DNA of 39,173 bases from Deltaproteobacteria bacterium UBA6930 (GTDB taxonomy: Bacteria > Myxococcota_A > UBA9160 > UBA6930). The notes below the pieces were generated by a model that ran no database searches, was not told where the DNA came from, and saw only the letters and a program-made list of their open reading frames with translations. The stretch spans positions 1 to 39,173 of the forward strand of contig DKAI01000098.1 of assembly GCA_002450755.1 (NCBI GenBank), written 5' to 3'. How positions within the stretch are numbered: the stretch's first letter is position 1; every line of letters begins with the position of its first letter. Positions 16,774-24,127 of the stretch are shown piece after piece. The position numbers were made by a program, and so were the translations under genes.

Positions 16774-17239
16774 TATCCAAAGCTTTTTTAAACTCTGACC
16801 TATTCGCAACCCAAGTAGAGTATTTAGAAATGCTTAGCTTGATAGCTGTCGGAGTCCCAAGAAATGTTTCAGTTTGTGAGTACTGGGAATACTTCTTCTG
16901 GAGCAAACCCTCTAACTCTTTTCTTAAATCTAGATTATCATCAAGTGATACAATCGAAGCAATGGCTTCAATCCTCAACCACCAAAGTCGATTCCAATTT
17001 TCTTCATAGTGATCTAGCAGTAGGCTAACATTTGGGTGCAATCGTATTTGTTCCAAACGACTTAATCTATGACTTCGTTTCGGCTTTCCATCAATAGGTG
17101 ACCAAAGCCCCGAAGAGTTCCGAACAAAAACGATAGGTATTTGACGGGGGCGATCTAGTTCGTCGATAGTAGCAAGCCTCGCGACGGGCCACTTCTCAAG
17201 GATCGTTTCAGCTTCACTTGAAGAAATGCGATTCACCAT
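16757..17239 (-). CDS. PPOX-class split-barrel protein, Rv0121 type (probable F420-dependent)
   Basis: This 160-residue protein is a pyridoxamine-5'-phosphate-oxidase-like split barrel. The segments VARLATIDELDRPRQIPIVF, SPIDGKPKRSHRLSRL and VSLLLDHYEENWNRLWWLR are typical of the mycobacterial Rv0121 family, annotated as PPOX-class F420-dependent oxidoreductases. F420 use is inferred from the family; FMN or haem binding is possible. It follows the SCO gene by 43 bases on the same strand and could be the last gene of that cluster. The ATG at 17239 is directly followed by an in-frame GTG, and TATTCT stands 6 bases before that GTG, so either may be the true start. Its last 17 bases overlap the 3' end of the molybdoenzyme gene. 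Confidence 0.82.
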   Translation of the reverse strand: MVNRISSSEAETILEKWPVARLATIDELDRPRQIPIVFVRNSSGLWSPIDGKPKRSHRLSRLEQIRLHPNVSLLLDHYEENWNRLWWLRIEAIASIVSLDDNLDLRKELEGLLQKKYSQYSQTETFLGTPTAIKLSISKYSTWVANRSEFKKALDIIAQK

Positions 17240-17282
17240 AATAGAATAGAGGGAGTCTCATCACTAACAATCTTTTTTGTAA

Positions 17283-18188
17283 CTATTTTTGTCCAAACGA
17301 AGCTACGCCTCTGCGTATCGTACGAGATATCTCCTCGGGATTGTATTTCGCTCCTAAAAGTCGATTTCTGATTCGTCCTTTCCCATCTACTAAGAACCGC
17401 ACCAGGGTATGTTCAAATTCTCCAGCGCTATTCCCGATCCTCGCAACGCCGAGCGCGGACACCAATCCTTCAATCGTTTTAAGGTCGCCAGTCAGAAACT
17501 GCCAGTTATCAAATTCTGCACCCCGGGCTTTTGCATACTCAGAGAGAGCTTCCGGTGTGTCCCGGCTAGGATCTAAACTTATCGAACAGAAAACAAAATT
17601 GTCTTTGATATCCTCCAGCAAATGACGAACCGATACTCCAACACTGGTCGAGACAGGACACGGACCCGGGCAATTCGTATAAATAAAATCTAAGACTAGA
17701 ACTTTCTTTTCGAAATCTCTGCTATCAATCATTTCTCCGTGCTGGTTAACTAAAGTAAAAGAAGGAAGAAACTCATCTAGAGAAGCTAGTTTGAGAGGTT
17801 CCTTATTTGACGAAACCTTTCCTATTTTGGTTAATGATTGGATAACATAAGCTCGACCGTTGAATAAAAGTTCAAACTCAATCTCGTCACCAGGATTGAG
17901 ACCAGCCAATAGAGAAGGGCTTGCAATATCAAAATTCATGGTCATTGCGGGCATTAAATCTGGAACTTCTTCGTGACTAATAATAATTTGAGCATCTTCA
18001 GAGCGGACTGATTCGACTACTCCTCTAACATTATAAAGTTTCTCATTAGAAGAATCGCAAGCAACAAAGATAAGAAACGAAAATGCAAAAACGTGCAGCG
18101 CTTTCTGCAATCTCCCAAGGAAACAGACTCTAAACAACGAGGGGCCACTCCAATGGTAAACAGACCTCAGGACTTTCTCTTGGCGCAC
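17283..18188 (-). CDS. CusF-like + SCO1/SenC fusion, probable copper lipoprotein
   Basis: This 301-residue protein starts with a hydrophobic segment ending LIFVAC (Cys44 in this numbering), which looks like a lipoprotein signal although the lipobox is not ideal. Next comes a CusF-like copper domain (about 52-120) with HEEVPDLMPAMTM, giving candidate ligands His72, Met82 and Met84. The usual tryptophan position of CusF appears to be Met79. A SCO1/SenC thioredoxin-like domain (about 135-298) has the CPGPC motif (Cys173, Cys177) and copper ligand His260 in EFEHTLV. SCO proteins deliver copper to the CuA site of cytochrome c oxidase. The GTG at 18188 lies 3 bases after the acyl-CoA dehydrogenase stop; a later TTG (codon 28) would give a tidier signal peptide, so the start is uncertain. 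Confidence 0.88.
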   Translation of the reverse strand: MRQEKVLRSVYHWSGPSLFRVCFLGRLQKALHVFAFSFLIFVACDSSNEKLYNVRGVVESVRSEDAQIIISHEEVPDLMPAMTMNFDIASPSLLAGLNPGDEIEFELLFNGRAYVIQSLTKIGKVSSNKEPLKLASLDEFLPSFTLVNQHGEMIDSRDFEKKVLVLDFIYTNCPGPCPVSTSVGVSVRHLLEDIKDNFVFCSISLDPSRDTPEALSEYAKARGAEFDNWQFLTGDLKTIEGLVSALGVARIGNSAGEFEHTLVRFLVDGKGRIRNRLLGAKYNPEEISRTIRRGVASFGQK

Positions 18189-18191
18189 AAC

Positions 18192-19340
18192 CTACCCGAG
18201 CCCAAGGCGCCGCGAAATAATCACTTTCATAATTTCATTAGTGCCCGCATAAATAGACTGAACAGCCGCATCCGCGTAGTCCATCGCTATCGGATATTCT
18301 TTCATGAAACCATATCCGCCATGGAGCTGTAGGCATTCAGCCGTGACTTTTTTTTGGAGATCGGTTGTCCAGTATTTGGCGCCGCTTACTTCCGTCACAA
18401 TATCTTCACCTTCAACGTGGGAAGCACAAAGTTTATCTACAAACACACGGCCGATTTCAACCTCCGTACTCAACTCGGCCAACTTGAATTGAGTATTTTG
18501 AAAGTCGGCAATCCTTTTACCAAAAGCTTTTCTTTCTTTGACGTAGTTAATCGTATCATCCACTGCCCTTCTACAAGAAGCGACAGAACCAACTCCAACA
18601 ACCAGCCTTTCTTGTTGGAGTTGAGACATCAACATCTTAAATCCCTGACCTTCTGAACCAAGAAGATTCTCCTTAGGTACCCGGCAATCTTCGAAAAAAA
18701 TTTCACTTGTATCTTGTCCAACTAAACCTAACTTGTCTAACTTTCTTCCTCGGACAAAGCCCTTGGCATTCGCGTCAACAAGTAGGAGGCTTATGCCTTG
18801 ATGAGGAGGGCTAGCATCGGGATTAGTCTTCGCAACAACAACGTATAAATCCCCAATTTGACCGTTCGAAATAAAAGTTTTGGAGCCGTTCAGGATGTAA
18901 TCACCCCCATCCGATATAGCGGTAGTTTGAATACTCGCCAGGTCCGATCCAGTGCCGGGCTCGGTCATACAAATTCCCATAATGATTTCGCCTGATATTG
19001 TTCCTGGAAGGTAACGGTTTTTTTGATCGGAATTCCCGTAGGCATTCAAATAAGGGACACAAATATCGGAATGCAAAGGGATGTGAAGGCCGTGGCAACG
19101 AGAATAAGCGAGTTCTTCGATAACGATCGCCGAATAAAGGAAGTCGGCTCCTGCTCCTCCATATTCTTCTGGGAGATTAACTCCAAGAAGTCCTTCTTCT
19201 CCAGCCCGACGCCAAGTTGCTTTGTCACTCATTCCATTTTCATTCATCTTTGGAACTAGTGGCTCAACTTCCTCCCTGATGAAGCGTCGTACCTGCTCGC
19301 GAAAAAGTTCATGCTCTTCGCTAAAAACATCCCGTCTCAT
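18192..19340 (-). CDS. Acyl-CoA dehydrogenase, long-chain/isovaleryl type
   Basis: This 382-residue FAD enzyme oxidises acyl-CoA to trans-2-enoyl-CoA, passing electrons to ETF. Domains follow the family order: an N-terminal helical domain, a middle beta domain (CMTEPGTGSDLASIQTTA, GSKTFISNG) and a C-terminal helical domain (YVKERKAFGKRI, LQLHGGYGFMKEYP). The usual glutamate of the YEGT motif is alanine here (IYAGTNEI, Ala365). By analogy with long-chain and isovaleryl-CoA dehydrogenases, the catalytic base is probably Glu244 in LQQERL. The ATG at 19340 lies 2 bases after the stop of the phosphodiesterase gene, and the SCO gene follows after 3 bases, so all are likely co-transcribed. Chain-length preference is not certain. 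Confidence 0.93.
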   Translation of the reverse strand: MRRDVFSEEHELFREQVRRFIREEVEPLVPKMNENGMSDKATWRRAGEEGLLGVNLPEEYGGAGADFLYSAIVIEELAYSRCHGLHIPLHSDICVPYLNAYGNSDQKNRYLPGTISGEIIMGICMTEPGTGSDLASIQTTAISDGGDYILNGSKTFISNGQIGDLYVVVAKTNPDASPPHQGISLLLVDANAKGFVRGRKLDKLGLVGQDTSEIFFEDCRVPKENLLGSEGQGFKMLMSQLQQERLVVGVGSVASCRRAVDDTINYVKERKAFGKRIADFQNTQFKLAELSTEVEIGRVFVDKLCASHVEGEDIVTEVSGAKYWTTDLQKKVTAECLQLHGGYGFMKEYPIAMDYADAAVQSIYAGTNEIMKVIISRRLGLG

Positions 19341-19342
19341 CG

Positions 19343-20611
19343 TTATTCCTCCCTGTCTTGAATTCTAGCATCAGCTTCGCCGGAAAAGGCTGCGATTCGT
19401 CTACCTTCGCTATGGCGCGGGGGTAATATATCTAACAAACGAGCCGCGCTAGGTGCGACGTCGACCACCCGAGCAGGAGGCACCACTTGCCCTGGTGATA
19501 TCCCTCGTCCCTTCGCATACCAAATTCCGTGCATTTCGGGAAATTTGTGCGGATCGTACCCGTGAGCGCCTCCCATTCGACCAACCAAAGAACCCAGCGT
19601 TGCTAGTCCTCGTTCTACTACCTTACGGGGAGCAAACCTGGCAGGAGGTTCGACTAAAGCTATTACATCTCCGACGCGGTCTGGATGACGAAAACGCAGA
19701 TGCACAGGAAGATCCTTCTTATCGTATGCTGTCACGTGAGGTAAAGAGTTCCAAAGCGTAACTATCTTGTCACGAATCATAAGGTCTTCCACAAACGCAT
19801 GCGCGACTGACGATCCATAAGATACCTTAACCTTAAGACTTTGCTTCTTTAAAATTTTCAAGGGGTCAATCGTCACGTTACTTAACGTCATTCCGTGGTC
19901 ACTAACTATAAACAATGTTAACTTCGACCATAGATTTCTCACATCAATTCCTTCGAGCAATTGAAGCAAATGTCTATCTTGTTCCGCGAGAGCATCAAAC
20001 GATTCTTTAGATTCCGGTCCACTATGATGACCTGCGCGATCATTACCATGCCACCAACTCATTATAAGCCTCGGCCGCTCTTCGGGATCACGATCAAGCC
20101 AACTTAGTATCTGTGAAACTTTTTCCTTCTCACCTACCTTAGATGAGAATGGGCTTCTACGAAATGTCGGCCTATAACCCCGCCAATTCCCTTCTGATCC
20201 AACCCAGAAGAAAGTTGCCGATGGAACACTTTGTCTTTCACAAGCAGCCCAGAGAGGCTCAGCTTGAATCCAAAAAGCATCATTTTCATAAGAAAATTTT
20301 CCTTGAATCCGATCATAGAATTTATTGCCAACTATGCCGTGTCGATCCGCAAAAGTTCCCGTCGCAAGACTCACGTGATTTGGAAACGTGCTAGACGGAA
20401 ATACTGGAAGCAAAGCACGCGCGTATGTACCCTCTTTTCTTAGACGTTCAAATCCTGGTAGACCCATATTATTTACGGCATCGTGGCGCACTCCATCCAT
20501 TGATATAATTATCACGATAGATTTGTCGTTTCCCCCCAAAGAATAAGAAGGGAAGCAAAATAATACTAAGAGCGAAAAAAATGCAAATTTTCTAACTTTC
20601 GCATTTGACAT
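19343..20611 (-). CDS. Secreted nucleotide pyrophosphatase/phosphodiesterase (ENPP, alkaline phosphatase superfamily)
   Basis: This 422-residue enzyme has an N-terminal signal peptide (KVRKFAFFSLLVLFCFPSYSLG) and an alkaline-phosphatase-fold domain of the ENPP family, which hydrolyses nucleotide pyrophosphates or phosphodiesters outside the cytoplasm. Zinc-ligand and nucleophile candidates are Asp39 (SMDGVR), Thr75 nucleophile (SSTFPNH), Asp191 and His195 (NDRAGHH), Asp238 and His239 (SDHGM) and His350 (GAHGYDP). All family metal ligands are therefore present. The gene starts 10 bases after the HIT gene, a nucleotide-binding hydrolase, and runs into the acyl-CoA dehydrogenase after 2 bases. 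Substrate could be nucleotides or a lipid phosphodiester. Confidence 0.9.
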   Translation of the reverse strand: MSNAKVRKFAFFSLLVLFCFPSYSLGGNDKSIVIIISMDGVRHDAVNNMGLPGFERLRKEGTYARALLPVFPSSTFPNHVSLATGTFADRHGIVGNKFYDRIQGKFSYENDAFWIQAEPLWAACERQSVPSATFFWVGSEGNWRGYRPTFRRSPFSSKVGEKEKVSQILSWLDRDPEERPRLIMSWWHGNDRAGHHSGPESKESFDALAEQDRHLLQLLEGIDVRNLWSKLTLFIVSDHGMTLSNVTIDPLKILKKQSLKVKVSYGSSVAHAFVEDLMIRDKIVTLWNSLPHVTAYDKKDLPVHLRFRHPDRVGDVIALVEPPARFAPRKVVERGLATLGSLVGRMGGAHGYDPHKFPEMHGIWYAKGRGISPGQVVPPARVVDVAPSAARLLDILPPRHSEGRRIAAFSGEADARIQDREE

Positions 20612-20621
20612 CTTGTTGCTT

Positions 20622-21050
20622 TCAACGATGCTCGACCACTTCAGGATGACCCGCTTTCGCTAGCTCTTTACGGATTTTATCAGCAGATTCATCTAGCATT
20701 TCTCTAGATGCATTCAAATTTACTCTAGTAAAATCAAAATCACTCATCTGATTTGCACCAAAAACGTGAACGTGAACATGGGGTACTTCAAAACCAGCAA
20801 TCACCACACCAACTCGTCTCATCCCAAATGCATCATGAATACTTTCGCCCACTTTATGTGAAACATTCGTCAGGTGAGCTACCAGGTTGGGTGATAGATC
20901 GAGCCAGTGATCGACTTCCAGTTTAGGCACTACCAAGGTATGACCAGGCGTCAGTGGTTCAATTGTTAAAAACCCTACCGCTTGATCATCTTCCCAAACA
21001 AATCGACCTGGCAGATCCCCTTGAATAATTTGCGTGAACAACGAAGGCAT
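20622..21050 (-). CDS. HIT-family hydrolase (histidine triad)
   Basis: This 142-residue protein has the histidine triad PHVHVHVF at 90-97 (His91, His93, His95) and the N-terminal HIT pattern (FTQIIQGDLPG, LTPGHTLVVPK). HIT proteins hydrolyse or transfer AMP from nucleoside phosphoramidates and related dinucleotides. It is slightly longer than HinT because of a C-terminal tail (about 110-142) containing a predicted helix. The ATG is preceded by GGAGGA. It is the first gene of a tightly packed run (HIT, ENPP, acyl-CoA dehydrogenase, SCO). The next gene on the other side, a small XRE regulator, is divergent across 114 bases. Confidence 0.92.
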   Translation of the reverse strand: MPSLFTQIIQGDLPGRFVWEDDQAVGFLTIEPLTPGHTLVVPKLEVDHWLDLSPNLVAHLTNVSHKVGESIHDAFGMRRVGVVIAGFEVPHVHVHVFGANQMSDFDFTRVNLNASREMLDESADKIRKELAKAGHPEVVEHR

Positions 21051-21117
21051 TTACGAAATCCTCCATAATCTCCTGATTAAGCCGAACCCTATAGCACCAG
21101 AGAAAAAGCTGAGCTAG

Positions 21118-21130
21118 AGATTTAAAATCT
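21118..21130. promoter_or_regulatory. 13-base palindrome, candidate operator
   Basis: AGATTT-A-AAATCT is a perfect 6+6 inverted repeat with one central base. It lies in the divergent region between the XRE-type regulator gene (start 21165) and the HIT operon (start 21050), with TATACC just to its right. The position suits an operator bound by the neighbouring regulator, controlling one or both directions. No experiment or second copy supports it within the window. Confidence 0.4.
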
Positions 21131-21164
21131 ACTATACCTGATCCGACTATGAGGAACTTACAGT

Positions 21165-21452
21165 TTGGACAAAAGGGAGCAATATAACTTCCAAAACACC
21201 GGTTTTGATAACGAGCACCTTGTTACTCCAGATGGTTTGAGTGTCCGGAGATTCCGTCGCGAATTGGGATGGTCCCGAAAAGACCTCTCTAGATCAATCT
21301 CAATTGCAAGTCTCAGGGCAAACGGCATAGAAGCTTCTCTTACCCCTAATCAAATCTCAGGAATAGAGGAGAATAGTGAACCGATAAAATATTCAGATCT
21401 TTGCCTAGTCGCTTCAGGATTAAACTGTAATCCCATTGAACTACTTTTGTGA
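21165..21452 (+). CDS. Small XRE/Cro-C1-type helix-turn-helix regulator
   Basis: This 95-residue protein carries one HTH_3/XRE domain from about residue 26 to the end: LSVRRFRRELGWSRKDLSRSI, then a longer than usual loop, LTPNQISGIEE, and YSDLCLVASGLNCNPIELLL. The sequence between helices 2 and 3 (about 10 extra residues, SIASLRANGIEASLTP) is an insertion relative to compact Cro-like domains. The start is TTG, supported by GAGGA 9 bases upstream. It is probably a transcription factor; the 13-base palindrome 35 bases upstream is a candidate autoregulatory site. It is encoded alone between the HIT and NSS/hydrolase clusters, both on the other strand. The regulated genes are unknown. Confidence 0.75.
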   Translation: MDKREQYNFQNTGFDNEHLVTPDGLSVRRFRRELGWSRKDLSRSISIASLRANGIEASLTPNQISGIEENSEPIKYSDLCLVASGLNCNPIELLL

Positions 21453-21465
21453 GATTACTATTCGC

Positions 21466-22683
21466 TTAGTCGAAACCTAAACCCTCTTGCAAAAATTTCG
21501 TAAAACCTTTCTCCATTCGGAATGTGATATGACCAGTATCACAAATTTTTAGCCGCGAATTTTTCCAATGATCGAGGAGTAGCTTCAATTGAGAGCCCTC
21601 AATAATTAAATCATGTCTAGCCGCAAACACGCTCTTTTTAGTTGCTGCCGGTGCAGGTAACACTAAAGGCGATGTTAGACGCCATAGCTTATTTATATTT
21701 TCCTTCCCCAGTCCATCTCTCATTGCCTTTTTCATCCAGGAAACGGGAGCGTGTGACCATACGGTATCGGCAGGGTTAATTAAAGGAACTCCTAAAACAA
21801 CATTTGGAAGATCTTCTTCCAAAGCAGCGACAACAGAAGCATGGTAAGCCCCCAAAGAAATACCAAACAAACTTGGCGCAATTCCCGTTTGATTCTTTAA
21901 CCACGCAATCCAGCTCCGAATATCGCAAATACTCTGAGTAATTGCATGCAGCGTTACAAGAGCATCCCCCGTAAAAAATCCATCTCCGCTTCGAAAATTC
22001 AGTGCCCTAGGACCATGAAAACTTAAAATCGGGAAAAGTAAGTTAAACCCCATTACAGAGTGCAGAAAATGAGCATCGAACATCCTAAAGTCAAGAAAGG
22101 GGCGACCTAAACCAAACCCGTGCACGCACACCACCCATGGCCGGCTGACTTCTTCATGAACCATTGACCAAGCATGGTTAGTGCGGTGAATTTCTTGCGA
22201 CAGCCAGTTTTCAGAACCTGGAAAAAAAGAGTGAGGGACATAGGTACTGTCGCTTTGAAGGTGCTGATATAATAAACTACCACATTTCTGTTTGGTTGAG
22301 GATACGAACCTTGGTGCGGTAGGACTCTTTCCGTAATAGCCGCGGGGATCATTTTTCCAACCCTCCTTCTCTATTACAGATTCCATTATCGTTAACTCGT
22401 GACGAATCCTGAAAAATTGACTGGGGGCTATCCTTCTCAAACTTATCCGAAAAATACCTAATAATAAGCCGTCTATTCCGGCATGTAGTGACGAGGTTAG
22501 GAGTTCTAAAATGTTTGATCTCTCGAGTAACTTTATTGACTTTCCAAGACCAAGATAGCCTGACAAGATCGTCAACCCGAAACTTACGAAGAGGATTAAA
22601 AAACCTAAGCCTGGGAGAAAAAAAAGAAACGATAAAAAGGATAAAAATATTCCTAAGAGGGAAACCAAAGAAAGAGAGATCAT
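21466..22683 (-). CDS. Membrane-anchored alpha/beta hydrolase
   Basis: This 405-residue protein has two strongly hydrophobic N-terminal segments (about 2-45) followed by a soluble alpha/beta-hydrolase domain from about residue 100. VVCVHGFG marks the oxyanion strand. The nucleophile is Ser276 in GISLG, and the other triad members are probably Asp358 (AARHD) and His385 (DTGHITF). The sequence around the nucleophile recalls ABHD18/DUF2048-type hydrolases, but I cannot name a subfamily with confidence. Its ATG overlaps the NSS transporter stop by four bases (ATGA), so the two are translationally coupled. An esterase, lipase or peptidase role tied to the transporter substrate is possible but unproven. 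Confidence 0.78.
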   Translation of the reverse strand: MISLSLVSLLGIFLSFLSFLFFLPGLGFLILFVSFGLTILSGYLGLGKSIKLLERSNILELLTSSLHAGIDGLLLGIFRISLRRIAPSQFFRIRHELTIMESVIEKEGWKNDPRGYYGKSPTAPRFVSSTKQKCGSLLYQHLQSDSTYVPHSFFPGSENWLSQEIHRTNHAWSMVHEEVSRPWVVCVHGFGLGRPFLDFRMFDAHFLHSVMGFNLLFPILSFHGPRALNFRSGDGFFTGDALVTLHAITQSICDIRSWIAWLKNQTGIAPSLFGISLGAYHASVVAALEEDLPNVVLGVPLINPADTVWSHAPVSWMKKAMRDGLGKENINKLWRLTSPLVLPAPAATKKSVFAARHDLIIEGSQLKLLLDHWKNSRLKICDTGHITFRMEKGFTKFLQEGLGFD

Positions 22684-23987
22684 AGATTCATCACGCTATA
22701 AAAAGCAACTACTGATAGCACTATAGGAACAGGCACACGTATAAGCCAAATCCAAATCATTCGTAATCGAGGGGAGAGGTCAACATTTCTAATAGACTCT
22801 ATAGATTTCCAGCCAACAAAAACCGATAGAGCAAAACCTCCCACGACTAAAAAAAGATTTCCCGCTAATGCATCCATAATGCCAAGAATCTCTATTCTAC
22901 ACGCCGGTGCCAAGCCAACTAAAGAAATCAATACACCACTCAATAATGCTGCTTTTTTCCTCGACCAGGAGAGTAACTCCATTGCACTTGTAACATTAAC
23001 TTCCAGAATAGAAATAGCTGAAGTCAATGCTCCTAAAGAAAGAGCAAGGAAAAACAGAGTTCCTATCCAGTACCCCGAAGATCCCATGGTTTTAAAGGCC
23101 TCTGGAAGAGTTATAAATAGTGCTCCTATGCTACCGACATCATTTTCGGTTCCGACAGTTCCAATAATCTGTGTCGAGAGACCCAGCGCAAAGATCAATG
23201 GAAAGACCATTAAACCTGCAAGAAAAGCAACGCCAAAATCTGCTACGGCAATTACAAGTGCGTGTCGCGTTATTGATTCCTCTTTCTTTAAATAACTTGC
23301 ATACGTTAGAATTGCGCCCATCCCAAGCGATAGACTGAAAAATGCCTGGCCAGCGGCTGCCGTAAATACTTCTATTCGGAGAGCAGCCTTCCAGTTTAAA
23401 TCGAGGTAGTACCGATACCCCGAAGCGGCCCCATCTAACGTAGAGCCATAAAAAGCAATTCCTAATACAACAATGAATAGAATCGGCATCATAATTAAAG
23501 AGGTTCTTTCAATCCCCTTTCGAATACCTGAGGCCACAATAGTGACAGCTATGGCCATAAAGCCTAAATGCCAAATAACCGCTGGAATCCCTTGAGATAT
23601 TTGTTCAAAATGACTCGCGGGATTATCTGGCAACGAACCTACTAAAGATTCCCAACCATACCTCGCTGTCCAACCAGCAATGACGCTATAGTAAGAAAGT
23701 ATTAGGAAGCCAGTAACTACGAACAAAACACCTAGAAGAGACCATCGTTTTCCTCCAAAATGTTTCATCGCGTCAATTGGACCCTTTCCTGCTCCTCTCC
23801 CGACGCTTAGCTCCGCCAATAAGACCGGTATGCCTACAAAAACAGTAAGAGCGATATAAAGGACAAGAAATGCTGCACCGCCGTATTCGGCCGTTAGATA
23901 GGAAAATCTCCACATATTGCCTAGGCCGACCGCGGAACCTATAGCCGCTAGTGCAAAACCAGAACTGCTCGAAAATGTCTCGCGCAT
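22680..23987 (-). CDS. Na+-dependent transporter of the NSS (neurotransmitter:sodium symporter) family
   Basis: This 435-residue polytopic inner-membrane protein starts with the NSS signature GSAVGLGNMWRFSYL (Na+ and substrate site of TM1) and YGGAAFLVLY. A conserved segment FFSLSLGMGAILTYASYL marks TM6, and ALTSAISILE corresponds to the TM8 Na+ site. About eleven hydrophobic segments can be counted. Bacterial NSS proteins import amino acids such as leucine, tryptophan or tyrosine with Na+. The ATG at 23987 has GAGGTG at suitable spacing. The downstream hydrolase gene overlaps by four bases. Substrate cannot be deduced. It is divergent from the M1 aminopeptidase gene, which could supply amino acids from peptides. 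Confidence 0.93.
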   Translation of the reverse strand: MRETFSSSSGFALAAIGSAVGLGNMWRFSYLTAEYGGAAFLVLYIALTVFVGIPVLLAELSVGRGAGKGPIDAMKHFGGKRWSLLGVLFVVTGFLILSYYSVIAGWTARYGWESLVGSLPDNPASHFEQISQGIPAVIWHLGFMAIAVTIVASGIRKGIERTSLIMMPILFIVVLGIAFYGSTLDGAASGYRYYLDLNWKAALRIEVFTAAAGQAFFSLSLGMGAILTYASYLKKEESITRHALVIAVADFGVAFLAGLMVFPLIFALGLSTQIIGTVGTENDVGSIGALFITLPEAFKTMGSSGYWIGTLFFLALSLGALTSAISILEVNVTSAMELLSWSRKKAALLSGVLISLVGLAPACRIEILGIMDALAGNLFLVVGGFALSVFVGWKSIESIRNVDLSPRLRMIWIWLIRVPVPIVLSVVAFYSVMNL

Positions 23988-24127
23988 TAGCTACCCACCT
24001 CTTATCAAAGTTAACCTATTTTCCCGGATCTTCATGCTGAGCGTTTTTACAGAATCTAAATATACCTATCTCTCCAACTAGAGCCTCTATTAGCTTACAC
24101 TGACTATTATATAACTGGAGAAAAGCA

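Noticed and set aside
22879..23295. 138-codon plus-strand frame inside the NSS gene
   Set aside because: Antisense shadow of a transporter whose TM motifs are intact.
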